64,000 nt of DNA. Origin: Nitrosophilus labii (lineage in GTDB: Bacteria; Campylobacterota; Campylobacteria; Campylobacterales; Nitratiruptoraceae). The notes under the pieces were generated by a model that saw only the letters and a list, made by a program, of their open reading frames with translations, was not told the origin of the DNA and made no database searches. Position numbers and translations under genes: made by a program. Of the stretch, positions 9,347 through 18,061 are shown one piece after another. The stretch is taken from positions 1,302,001 to 1,366,000 of the forward strand of contig NZ_AP022826.1 of the NCBI RefSeq assembly GCF_014466985.1. The letters are read 5' to 3'. The first letter of the stretch is position 1; every line of letters begins with the position of its first letter.

Positions 9347-10369
9347 TTACACATACTCCTCTCCACTTCCATAATCTATAACACCTTTATTTATAAGAGC
9401 TTTTATCTCTTCTATAATTTTCTTTTGAGCTTTCTCCACCTCACTTTTTTTCATAGGTCCTAAAACTTCCATATCTTCTACAAACATCTCTGCGGCACGT
9501 TTAGACATATTTGCTAAAAATTTATTTAAAATCTCTTCAGATGCCCCTTTTAAAGCGACAAGAAGAACATTTTTATCGACATTTTTAAGTATTTCGATAA
9601 TAGCTTTATTATCAAGTTTAATAATATCTTCAAATTTAAACATTCTCTCTTCAATGTTAGTAGCAAGCACCTCATTCTCTTTCTTAATATCATCCAAAAT
9701 CTCTTGTTGAGTCTCTTTTGGAAGTGCGTTTACTATTTCAGCCGCTATGTCTATACCACTCAGTACCTCCTCTTTTCCAGCTCCCATCGATGATAGTTCT
9801 TCTTCTAACGTATTAGCAACTACTTTTAAGGTTTGATTTGAAATCTTTTCAATAGAGGCTATTCTTTGAATAACTTCTTCTTGTACATTAGTTACTCCTA
9901 CTCTTTTAGGGATAAACTGCAAAATCTCTGCAGCTTTTGAAGGTTTTATTTGCGAAAGAATCAATGCTATAACTTGAGGATGTTCATTTTTTATAATATT
10001 GGCTACCGCTTTAGAATCAAGTTTTTCAAGCTCTCTAAATATCTGTTTACCCTCTTGAGAACTAAAAGTCTCTTCGAGCAATCTCTCTAAAACATCTGGC
10101 GGTAAAGCCTGCTCTAAAATTTTCTTTAAATGATCAGGAGCAAGTTTTACAGGTGAGACTTGTCTAAGATATTCGTAAGCTTCATCTAAAACCGCTTTTA
10201 GTTGCTCTTTTGTAGGAGTTTCAACAGTTAAAAAGGCTTTGATAAGCTTTTCTATTTCGTGCTCTTTCAAATTTTTAAAAATCTTTACACTTTTTTCTTC
10301 AGGAAGTGCCGATAAAAATATAGCAGCTTTTTGAAGTCCCTTAATCTTACCGTTTTTTTTCTCTTCCAA
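9347..10369 (-). CDS. fliG: Flagellar motor switch protein FliG
   Basis: Rotor protein that links the MS-ring to the C-ring and takes torque from the stator. 340 aa, standard length. The N-terminal domain starts KAAIFLSALPEEKSVKIFKNL. The middle domain contains the EHPQVIALILSQIKPSKAAEIL segment near residue 130. The C-terminal domain has the torque helix with conserved charges (DNKAIIEILKNVD ... KRAAEMFVEDMEVLGPMKKSEVE). It is the most upstream gene of the flagellar cluster in this window and is divergent from the chemotaxis operon. Confidence 0.95.
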   Translation of the reverse strand: MEEKKNGKIKGLQKAAIFLSALPEEKSVKIFKNLKEHEIEKLIKAFLTVETPTKEQLKAVLDEAYEYLRQVSPVKLAPDHLKKILEQALPPDVLERLLEETFSSQEGKQIFRELEKLDSKAVANIIKNEHPQVIALILSQIKPSKAAEILQFIPKRVGVTNVQEEVIQRIASIEKISNQTLKVVANTLEEELSSMGAGKEEVLSGIDIAAEIVNALPKETQQEILDDIKKENEVLATNIEERMFKFEDIIKLDNKAIIEILKNVDKNVLLVALKGASEEILNKFLANMSKRAAEMFVEDMEVLGPMKKSEVEKAQKKIIEEIKALINKGVIDYGSGEEYV

Positions 10370-10951
10370 TTACTATCCTTCAAAGCTTGTTATAAGAAAA
10401 CCGACATTTATCAAACTAAAATTTGATTGGAAATTTTCTTAAAATATTTTATCTAAAACTTGCATTACTTTTACTTTAAACTTTATTAAAATAATATCTT
10501 TGCTGTAATATATTTAAAAAATAAAATTTTTGTGTATGAAAGTAATCAAAAAAATTACTGTTTATGTTTGTGATATAAATACAAAGTACCATTTATATAA
10601 ACTTTTTTTCAAGAAATTTAAAGCATATATATCAAGATTTTATAGCTTTATAACATTTTATAATAATCATCTATTTCAAATAAAAATTTTTCAAATAAAA
10701 ATTATAAAAATTTTTAATAAAGTAAAATGATTCTATACTAAATTTTACTATAGAATTATAGTTTTAAAAAAAAAATAGATAAAATGTTTCAATAAACTAC
10801 AGGTTATAAATAAATTAAATAAAGTAACTTTATATCTCTATGATAGTTTTAATTTAAAATTAAAATTAATTATACGATAATACTAAATATATGTTTTTTG
10901 CTTGAGCAAAGATTATCAAAACTAAACTAAAATAAAAAAGGAAATTTAACT
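10370..10951. promoter_or_regulatory. AT-rich divergent intergenic region between fliG and the che operon
   Basis: 582 bp with no convincing gene. It separates the minus-strand flagellar run from the plus-strand chemotaxis operon and must hold promoters for both. A 6-bp perfect inverted repeat, TTTGCT-TG-AGCAAA, lies at 10897-10910, about 40 bp before the first che gene. A GATAAT-like element sits just upstream at about 10876. A 66-codon open frame at 10530-10730 is very rich in Phe, Ile and Lys and is judged non-coding. Confidence 0.5.
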
Positions 10952-11320
10952 ATGTTTAAGAACAAAGATTATGAGATAGCTTATAGGCATTTAGAAAAAT
11001 CTAGAAAAGAAAGCGAAGAAGCAACAAAAAATATTTTACATTATATAAATGATTCTCTTGAAATCTTAAATACTATAGAAAATACAAATGCAAATGAGGC
11101 TCTTTTAAAAAAACTTCGTAAAAATCTTGAAAATTCTCTTATCTCTTTCCAATTTCAAGATATAATATCACAAAGATTAAAAAAAGTAGAGGGGTTTTTA
11201 TTGCAAGCCGATAAAACACAAGGTCCAGTCAAGGCAGGAAAAGAGTTAGAAGAGTTTGCGTGGGAAAATGAAGTTGAACAAGAACATATAGATGATATTT
11301 TAAAAAGTCACGGTTTGTAA
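10952..11320 (+). CDS. Small CheZ-like CheY-P phosphatase
   Basis: 122-aa helical protein at the head of the chemotaxis operon. Two features of CheZ are visible. The first is a helix reading SFQFQDIISQRLKKVEGFL with Asp70 and Gln74 spaced like the catalytic D-x-x-x-Q pair. The second is a C-terminal peptide HIDDILKSHGL resembling the CheY-docking tail of CheZ (DDLLxxxGF). It is about half the length of enterobacterial CheZ, with a shorter hairpin. A GGAAAT ribosome-binding site precedes it and cheA follows after 9 bp. The phosphatase role is inferred from the two motifs and the operon. Confidence 0.75.
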   Translation: MFKNKDYEIAYRHLEKSRKESEEATKNILHYINDSLEILNTIENTNANEALLKKLRKNLENSLISFQFQDIISQRLKKVEGFLLQADKTQGPVKAGKELEEFAWENEVEQEHIDDILKSHGL

Positions 11321-11329
11321 GGAATTGCC

Positions 11330-13357
11330 ATGAAAATTGAATTTAATGAAGATATGAGAGAAATTTTTGATGAATTTATGCTTGAGGCAGAAGAGATCTT
11401 AGAAAATCTGGATCAAGAGCTGGTAGAACTTGAAAATGATCCTTCAGATAAAGAACTTCTAAATAAAATTTTTAGAGGAATGCATACTCTAAAAGGTGGG
11501 GCGGGTTTTTTAGGTCTAGAGTCTATTATAGAATTAGCACATAAAGTAGAGAGCATTTTTGATAAGCTAAGAAATGATGAAATGAGTCTCGACTCAGATA
11601 AAATGGATATCATTTTAGAAGGGATTGATACTTTAAAAAATGCCATCGTTACGTTAAAAGAAGAACATGAAATCCCAGAAAAAGAGGATATTGCAGATAT
11701 TTTAAATAAGTTAGACAATCTTCTTGAAGGAAAAATACTTTCTTCAGAAAATCATAATAACGAAGAAACTTTCAATGAGCCCCAAACCCAGGAAAAGGAA
11801 GATTTAATAAGTAACGATTCAGATAATGAGTATGAAGTTGTGTTTAAAGAAAATGTTGACCCCACAGTACAAGAGATAATAAAAAAATATCCTAATATAA
11901 ATTTTAAAGAGATTCTTGATGAGCTTATTTTACAACCTCCAGAAGAAAGGGATATGGAACTAATAGAAAAAATAGACAAACTTATAGAAGAGGGTAAAGA
12001 CGTAAACGATTTAGTCTTAGAAATAAGAAAAAAAGAACCTATAGTTAATCAGGTAGTAAATGATAAAAATGAAGAGAAACAAGAAGAAAAGCGTGAAAAC
12101 CTAAAAAAAGATAAAGAGATGGAAAAAGAGAACTTTAAACCTAAAAAGAGTTTGAAAAAAGAGGAGACTGAAACAATAAGGGTAGATATCGATCGAGTAG
12201 AAGTTTTAATGAATCTAGTCGGAGAGCTGGTTTTAGATAGAAACCGTATAGTAAAACTAGCTTCAAGATTTTCTAATATCGATAAAGAGTCAGATGTTGC
12301 AGAAGAGTTAAATGAAGCGATAGCCGGAATGAGTAGATCTGTAAGCGATCTTCAAGAAGCCGTTATGAAACTTAGAATGCAACCTGTTAAAAGAATTTTT
12401 AGTAAATTCCCTAGAATCGTTAGAGATCTTGCAAAAAAACTTGGAAAAAAAATAAATCTCGAACTTGAAGGTGAAGATACTGAGATAGATAGATCTATTT
12501 TAAACAAACTTGAAGATCCTCTCATTCATCTTGTAAGAAACTCCATAGATCACGGAATAGAAATCCCTGACGTCAGAAAAGCAGCGGGAAAAAGTGAAAC
12601 CGGAACAATAAAATTGGCAGCATTCCAAGAAGGAGATAGAATCATTGTTTCTATAGAAGACGATGGGAAAGGTATAGATCCTGAAATTATAAAGAAAAAA
12701 GCTATTGAAAAAGGACTAATAAAACCAGAACAAGCAGAAAATATGAGTGATAAAGAGATTTATGAGTTAATATTTTTACCTGGTTTTTCCACGGCTGAAC
12801 AGCTTAGTGATGTTTCAGGAAGAGGGGTAGGTATGGATGTTGTGGCATCCACAATTCATGCTCTAAGAGGAACAATAGAAATCGATAGTGAACCTGGTAA
12901 AGGAACAAAAATAACGATGAAACTCCCTTTAACAGTAGCTATTATAAGAACATTAATGGTAGGCTCAAACGATAGAGTTTTTGCTATACCTATCTTTAGT
13001 GTAGCAGAAATAATACAATATAACCCAAATGACATAAAAGATGTAGGGCACTATAAATCTTTAATGTTAAGAGATAAAGTATATCTACTTTTTAATCTAA
13101 ACGAACTTTTTGAACTAGAACAAGATGGAGAAGAGAAGTTTGTTATAATCATCAATGTAGGAGAAAAAAGTATAGCTATAGCTGTAAATGAACTTTACGG
13201 AGAAGAGGAGATAGTGATCAAACCTCTTGGAAAACTTCTAAGCAATGTTCACGGAATTGCAGGAGCCACTATTACTGGAGATGGAAAAGTAGTACTAATA
13301 CTTGATATAAATTCATTAATAAATGATAAAAAAAGTGAACTTACAGGAGTTATATAA
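11330..13357 (+). CDS. cheA: Chemotaxis histidine kinase CheA (no receiver domain)
   Basis: Kinase that autophosphorylates from receptor signals and passes phosphate to CheY and CheV. 675 aa. P1/HPt domain with phosphorylatable His52 (MHTLKGGAGFLG). A long charged, Lys/Glu-rich linker (residues about 130-280) stands in place of a clear P2. P3 dimerisation follows from about 285. P4 ATPase has the N box (HLVRNSIDHGIE), G1 (DDGKGID) and G2 (GRGVGMDVV). The P5 CheW-like domain reaches the C-terminus. Campylobacter and Helicobacter CheA carry a C-terminal receiver; this one does not. The stop overlaps the cheW start. Confidence 0.96.
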   Translation: MKIEFNEDMREIFDEFMLEAEEILENLDQELVELENDPSDKELLNKIFRGMHTLKGGAGFLGLESIIELAHKVESIFDKLRNDEMSLDSDKMDIILEGIDTLKNAIVTLKEEHEIPEKEDIADILNKLDNLLEGKILSSENHNNEETFNEPQTQEKEDLISNDSDNEYEVVFKENVDPTVQEIIKKYPNINFKEILDELILQPPEERDMELIEKIDKLIEEGKDVNDLVLEIRKKEPIVNQVVNDKNEEKQEEKRENLKKDKEMEKENFKPKKSLKKEETETIRVDIDRVEVLMNLVGELVLDRNRIVKLASRFSNIDKESDVAEELNEAIAGMSRSVSDLQEAVMKLRMQPVKRIFSKFPRIVRDLAKKLGKKINLELEGEDTEIDRSILNKLEDPLIHLVRNSIDHGIEIPDVRKAAGKSETGTIKLAAFQEGDRIIVSIEDDGKGIDPEIIKKKAIEKGLIKPEQAENMSDKEIYELIFLPGFSTAEQLSDVSGRGVGMDVVASTIHALRGTIEIDSEPGKGTKITMKLPLTVAIIRTLMVGSNDRVFAIPIFSVAEIIQYNPNDIKDVGHYKSLMLRDKVYLLFNLNELFELEQDGEEKFVIIINVGEKSIAIAVNELYGEEEIVIKPLGKLLSNVHGIAGATITGDGKVVLILDINSLINDKKSELTGVI

Positions 13358-13872
13358 TGGCTGAAATGGAAGTATTGGGTATTAAAGAGTATTCTAACGA
13401 ATATTCAAAAAATGATGAGAGGGTTATCTCATTTAAGCTAAACGAAGAACTAATAGGTATAGATATAAAAAAAATAGTTAAAATCACCAAAAAACTGGAC
13501 ATAACTCCTGTACCTAAAACAAAAAAGTTTATCTTAGGCGTCATTAATCTAAGAGGAAACATTGTTCCAGTCGTAGATTTAAAAAAGATGTTAGACTTAT
13601 CGGACGAAAAAGAAGACGAACAAAAGTTTATTTTAGTTATCGATTCTGAATTAGGCAATATAGGTTTAATGGTTGATGAAATAGAAGGTGCAAATACTAT
13701 AGAGTTGAGCGATATTCAACCAGCCCCTATAAACGCAATAGGTATAGACTCCAAATATATTACCGGCGTTGTAATGGCAAAAGATGAAGAGAGCGATGAA
13801 AAAAGACTTCTTATACTGTTAGATATTGATAAACTTTTTTCAAACGAAGAAAAAAATTCTGAAGAGACATAA
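13357..13872 (+). CDS. cheW: Chemotaxis coupling protein CheW
   Basis: Adapter that ties CheA P5 to receptor tips in the polar array. 171 aa, one CheW domain: ISFKLNEELIGIDIKKIVKI, then VPKTKKFILGVINLRGNIVPVVDL, the family hallmark. A short N-terminal extension and an acidic C-terminal tail are the only additions. It overlaps cheA by one base and is followed 11 bp later by cheV. Confidence 0.95.
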   Translation: MAEMEVLGIKEYSNEYSKNDERVISFKLNEELIGIDIKKIVKITKKLDITPVPKTKKFILGVINLRGNIVPVVDLKKMLDLSDEKEDEQKFILVIDSELGNIGLMVDEIEGANTIELSDIQPAPINAIGIDSKYITGVVMAKDEESDEKRLLILLDIDKLFSNEEKNSEET

Positions 13873-13883
13873 AAAGGGCTACA

Positions 13884-14843
13884 ATGAATACTAAAGAGAT
13901 TTTGCCAAAAATCCTTGAAACCGGTGCAAACGAACTAGAGATAATAGACTTTAGAATGCATGAAAAACTAGAAGACGGCTCGGTTTATGAATGGATACTT
14001 GGAGTAAACGTTGCAAAAGTAAAAGAGGTAATCCAAAAACCTGAAAGTATTTTTAAAACTCCAGGGCTTCCTCCAGAAGTTGAAGGTGTTTCAAAAATAA
14101 GAGAAGACGTTGTACCTATAGTAAACCTTGCTAGATGGATGAATATAAAAGAGCCGGAAGATAAAAAAGGAAAATATGTAATCGTAATGGAGTTTTTAAG
14201 AGAAATTATTGGTATAGTCATTCACGATGCTAAACGTATCAGACGAATAAAATGGACTGACATTAACAAGCCACCGGCAAGTATAGACGAAAAACTAGGT
14301 GGAAAAGTTGTGGGAGTTATAGAAGTCGAAGGTGGAAAACTACTTTTACTTCTTGATTTTGAAGGTATTTTGGATGAACTAGGAATGATAAAAGTATTTC
14401 ATATTGATGAAGCTCAAGAGGAATCATCATCTGAAGAGAAATACAATATTTTGATATTAGATGATAGTCCAGTTGCTAGAAAAATCATAAGAGATATTCT
14501 AGAAAAAGATGGACATAAAGTTTTTGAAGTACAAAGTGGTATAGAAGGATTAAAATTTTTAGAAGATATGGAGCAAGAAGCAAAAGCAAAAGGTCTAGAC
14601 ATAACAGATAAAATTCAACTTATTATAAGCGATATAGAGATGCCCGGTATGGATGGTTTAACATTTACAAAAAAAGTTAAAGAACATCCTGTATTTTCCA
14701 AAATACCGATAGTTATAAATACATCTCTTTCTGATAAAGCTACTGTTGATAAAACAAAACTTGTTAAAGCAGACGCTCATTTAGTAAAATTTGACACAAA
14801 AGATTTACTGCATATTGTTCATCAATATGCTATAAAAAAATAG
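13884..14843 (+). CDS. cheV: Chemotaxis coupling/adaptation protein CheV
   Basis: CheW domain (about residues 20-170) fused to a receiver domain (about 187-319). The receiver has the acidic pair LDD (192-194), phosphoacceptor Asp250 in IISDIEMPGMDG, a conserved Thr/Ser in VINTSLS and Lys in HLVKFD. CheV takes phosphate from CheA and tunes receptor coupling, which may matter here because no cheR or cheB lies in this operon. It is preceded by a good ribosome-binding site (AAAAGGG) and followed 8 bp later by cheY. Confidence 0.95.
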   Translation: MNTKEILPKILETGANELEIIDFRMHEKLEDGSVYEWILGVNVAKVKEVIQKPESIFKTPGLPPEVEGVSKIREDVVPIVNLARWMNIKEPEDKKGKYVIVMEFLREIIGIVIHDAKRIRRIKWTDINKPPASIDEKLGGKVVGVIEVEGGKLLLLLDFEGILDELGMIKVFHIDEAQEESSSEEKYNILILDDSPVARKIIRDILEKDGHKVFEVQSGIEGLKFLEDMEQEAKAKGLDITDKIQLIISDIEMPGMDGLTFTKKVKEHPVFSKIPIVINTSLSDKATVDKTKLVKADAHLVKFDTKDLLHIVHQYAIKK

Positions 14844-14851
14844 GAGGAAAA

Positions 14852-15244
14852 ATGGCATTGCCAGATAGAAATATAAGAATTTTAGTTGTTGATGATATGG
14901 CTACGATGAGAAGAATCATAAAAAATCTTCTAAATCAACTTGGATATAAAAATATAGACGAAGCTGAAGATGGACTTGCAGGTCTTCAAAAACTTAGGAA
15001 TGGAAAATATGATTTTGTCATAACTGATTGGAATATGCCGAATATGACTGGTCTTGAAATGGTACAAGAGATAAGAAAAGACCCAAATCTTAAACACTTA
15101 CCTATACTGATGGTAACGGCAGAAGCAAAAAAAGAAAACGTTATCATGGCTATAAAAGCGGGAGTAAACAACTATATAGTTAAGCCTTTTCCAGCTGAAG
15201 TATTAAAAGAGAAAATGGAAAAGATATTTGCCGCAAGAAAATAA
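14852..15244 (+). CDS. cheY: Chemotaxis response regulator CheY
   Basis: Single-domain response regulator that binds FliM/FliN to reverse the motor. 130 aa. Residues Asp14, Asp15 and phosphoacceptor Asp59 (FVITDWNMPNMTG) are present, with Thr in LMVTAEAKKENV and Lys in YIVKPFPAEVLK. The TDWNMPNM stretch and the Tyr before VKPF are typical of true CheY. A GGAGG ribosome-binding site precedes the ATG. It sits between cheV and a chemoreceptor gene. Confidence 0.96.
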   Translation: MALPDRNIRILVVDDMATMRRIIKNLLNQLGYKNIDEAEDGLAGLQKLRNGKYDFVITDWNMPNMTGLEMVQEIRKDPNLKHLPILMVTAEAKKENVIMAIKAGVNNYIVKPFPAEVLKEKMEKIFAARK

Positions 15245-15257
15245 AAAGGAGTAAAAA

Positions 15258-16598
15258 ATGGGTAAAAAAAATCAGAACGAGTTTGAAGTAAAAGAAGAGT
15301 GTAAAAAGTATATTGAAAAGATAGAAGAATTAGAACAAAATAAAAAAGAGATAAAAAAGAGACTAGAGCTTGAATGGATAGAAGCTGCACCAGAAATAGT
15401 TCAAGCAACATTTAACGGTTCAATAGTCCAAACAGGTATTTTTAGATTTAAAAACCGATTTGTAGAACTTAAAGAAGGACTTGATAACATCACGATAAAA
15501 GGTGAAGAAAATCTACAATATGCACAAGAGCTGCTTAAATCCATAAATCAAGTAGAAGAGGCTCAAAAAATAACCAACGATTTTATTGAGAGCGGTGAAG
15601 AGACTCTTGAAAAAACCAACAAAGATATTATAGAGTCTGTTAAAGCTATGGATAATCTTACAAAAACCACAGAAGAGTTAAAAAGAAGAATCAGTGGAAT
15701 TGATCATGTTTTAAACGTTATACTAGAGATTACCGAGCAAACAAACTTACTAGCCCTTAACGCCGCTATAGAAGCCGCACGTGCCGGAGAAGTCGGCAGA
15801 GGCTTTGCCGTAGTTGCAGACGAAGTTAGAAAGCTTGCTGAGAAAACATCAAAAAGTGCCGGAGAGATTAGAGATGTAACTGTTTCAGTTATGGATGAGA
15901 TGGATAATACCTCAAAAGTTGTAAATCATGCAAAAAGCATAGTAGAAGATAGCGCGGAAGGCTCATCTAACGTTGCAAAAATCTTTAGAAAGATAAAAGA
16001 CAACAGTAATTCCGTTACAAACTTAATAAAAAAACAGGTTGATTTGACAAAAAAACAAGAAGACAATACAAGGAACTTATCTAAAGAGATAGAAGATATA
16101 AACGAAGAGTTAAATCAAGTTAGAGCTCTTGCTGAGAGCTTAAGCAAGCAGATAATAGACTCAGTTGAACACTCTAAAACCGGTTATGATATCCTTTCAA
16201 AAGAGTTTGATGCACCATATACTAAGATATTAAACGCGATAAACGATCATGCTGTATTTTTAACTGATATAACCAAAGTATTAGATGATGGTATCAGCAA
16301 AGAGTTCCAAGACTATACCTCATGCAATTTCGGTAAATGGTACTACTCTAATCAAGCTTTTAACGAATTGAGAAAATATGGTGACGAAGTTTTGTCGATA
16401 CTAAAAGATATAGAACCGCATCATAAAGAGGTACATAACCTAGCTCATGAAACTTTAAGACTTAAAAAAGAGAAAAAGAGCGACGAACTTTTTGATACAA
16501 TAAACAAACTGGCAAAATCTTCAAACAAGCTAATCTCCGAATTGATGAAGATATATATCATAATTACTTCAAAAGAGAGGGAAAGACTTAGCGAATAA
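15258..16598 (+). CDS. Soluble chemoreceptor with C-terminal CZB zinc-binding domain
   Basis: 446-aa methyl-accepting chemotaxis protein without any membrane segment. The signalling hairpin tip is canonical at residues 157-198 ([22 protein letters not shown] onward). The C-terminal CZB domain shows His331, Cys356 (in SCNFGKW), His389 and His393, the expected zinc ligands. The architecture resembles Helicobacter pylori TlpD, a cytosolic receptor linked to redox or hypochlorite/zinc state. The N-terminal 120 residues are helical with no recognised sensor. It is co-transcribed with cheY, so it may be a core receptor of the array. The ligand is unknown. Confidence 0.9.
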   Translation: MGKKNQNEFEVKEECKKYIEKIEELEQNKKEIKKRLELEWIEAAPEIVQATFNGSIVQTGIFRFKNRFVELKEGLDNITIKGEENLQYAQELLKSINQVEEAQKITNDFIESGEETLEKTNKDIIESVKAMDNLTKTTEELKRRISGIDHVLNVILEITEQTNLLALNAAIEAARAGEVGRGFAVVADEVRKLAEKTSKSAGEIRDVTVSVMDEMDNTSKVVNHAKSIVEDSAEGSSNVAKIFRKIKDNSNSVTNLIKKQVDLTKKQEDNTRNLSKEIEDINEELNQVRALAESLSKQIIDSVEHSKTGYDILSKEFDAPYTKILNAINDHAVFLTDITKVLDDGISKEFQDYTSCNFGKWYYSNQAFNELRKYGDEVLSILKDIEPHHKEVHNLAHETLRLKKEKKSDELFDTINKLAKSSNKLISELMKIYIIITSKERERLSE

Positions 16599-16608
16599 AG
16601 GTTGAAAA

Positions 16609-18039
16609 ATGTATAAAAATGTTTATAATAAAAGAGGAATTGAGCCTAAAAATATAGAATCAAAATTTGAAATAGATGAACTCTTCTTCTCTACAACAGA
16701 TCTTAAAGGGACTATCATTTCTGGAAATGATGTCTTTATTAGAGTTTCTAAATTTTCAAAAGAAGAGCTTATCGGTAAACCACACAATAAAATCCGTCAT
16801 CCAGATATGCCAAGAGCAGTTTTCAAAGCTGTTTGGGAAACTATTAAACAAGGAAAACCTTTTGTTGGTTATGTTAAAAATATGGCAAAAGACGGAAGTT
16901 ACTACTGGGTACTTGCATGTATATATCCTATGTTTGACGAAGAGAGAAATATAAAAAAATTTCTCTCCATAAGACTTAAGCCAACTTCAGATATTTTTAA
17001 AATTATTCCCGATCTTTATCAAGATGTATTAAAGTATGAACATAGAGAGGGAATTGATGCTGCTTTAGAATATCTGTTAAACAAAATAAAAAAGCTTGGA
17101 TTTGAAAATTATGAAGAATTCAGTAAAAAAGCCTTTTTGGAAGAGATGAGTAGCAGAGAAAAACTCCTAATCAAAAACATAGAGGTTTCCAACAAATTAA
17201 TTGTAGCTTTTGAAAGTCAAAATGACTATTTGTCAGATAGGCTATCCTCTTTGCAATCCACTTTCCTTAGATTAAACAGATATTATACTAACATTTACAA
17301 TAAAGTAAATATCTTTTTGGATATGAACCAAGAACTCAGCGAAAAATCTAGATTTGTTTTTCAACTTGCAGAAGAGATAAGACTGCTTTCTTTAAACGCC
17401 TCAATAGAAAGCTACAAAATTAAAAAAGAGGGAGTCTCTTTTTCAACGTTGTCTCAAGAGATGAGGAAAAACGCCGAGTACAGCGAAAGACAGATTATAA
17501 GACTCACCGAACTTATAAATGAAACAAATAAAGATATAGAAGAAACAAGTTTTAATATTCTCTCATGCAAATTGCAAATTGACATGATAGTATATTTCTT
17601 AAAAGAGATGCTCCAAAAACTATCCATTGAGTCTATTTCCGAAGAGGAGGAGAAAGAGATAAATGAAAATATGAGCGATCTATTTGAGCTTTTAAGATTT
17701 TACTCCGATAAACTATCTAAAAATGTTTACGATTCTAAAAGTAAACTAAGAAATATCTTCTATAACATAAAAGATTTGAACGTTCTTATAAATAGACTCG
17801 ATTTTATCCATATAAACGGTCTTATAGAATCGGCTCACAGTGGAAGCGATGGTGGAAGTTTTACTATAATATTTTCCCAAATGTTAAAACTAGTAGAAGC
17901 AGCAAAAAATCAAATAATAAATCTAGAAACAAATATAACAGCGGCTACTGAAGAAAATTTACATATTGATATTACAACCAATCTTATAGAGGAAAGACTT
18001 TTAAAACTTGAAAAAAAGTATGAAGATCTTTTTTCATAA
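16609..18039 (+). CDS. Aer-type PAS protein with two degenerate chemoreceptor-like hairpin motifs
   Basis: 476 aa, no membrane segment. Residues about 23-128 form an Aer-type PAS domain (KIRHPDMPRAVFKAVWETIK, then VKNMAKDGSYYWVLA), usually a flavin redox sensor. The rest is helical. Two stretches, 252-300 (LAEEIRLLSLNASIES...) and about 393-440 (INRLDFIHINGLIESAHSG...), each resemble the receptor tip consensus but have lost most invariant residues. It is last in the che operon and ends within a hairpin terminator. It may plug redox sensing into the array without normal kinase coupling; that role is inference. Confidence 0.75.
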   Translation: MYKNVYNKRGIEPKNIESKFEIDELFFSTTDLKGTIISGNDVFIRVSKFSKEELIGKPHNKIRHPDMPRAVFKAVWETIKQGKPFVGYVKNMAKDGSYYWVLACIYPMFDEERNIKKFLSIRLKPTSDIFKIIPDLYQDVLKYEHREGIDAALEYLLNKIKKLGFENYEEFSKKAFLEEMSSREKLLIKNIEVSNKLIVAFESQNDYLSDRLSSLQSTFLRLNRYYTNIYNKVNIFLDMNQELSEKSRFVFQLAEEIRLLSLNASIESYKIKKEGVSFSTLSQEMRKNAEYSERQIIRLTELINETNKDIEETSFNILSCKLQIDMIVYFLKEMLQKLSIESISEEEEKEINENMSDLFELLRFYSDKLSKNVYDSKSKLRNIFYNIKDLNVLINRLDFIHINGLIESAHSGSDGGSFTIIFSQMLKLVEAAKNQIINLETNITAATEENLHIDITTNLIEERLLKLEKKYEDLFS

Positions 18040-18061
18040 AGTATGCTTTTTGCATACTTTA
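18037..18061. terminator. Bidirectional hairpin terminator between convergent genes
   Basis: Perfect 10-bp stem TAAAGTATGC / GCATACTTTA with a TTTTT loop. It contains the stop codons of both the PAS gene (plus) and the ParA-like gene (minus), so it probably ends both transcripts. Confidence 0.7.

Noticed and set aside
10530-10730. 66-codon plus-strand open frame in the fliG-che gap
   Set aside because: Low-complexity Phe/Ile/Lys composition as expected of AT-rich non-coding DNA, no convincing ribosome-binding site, no recognisable domain.
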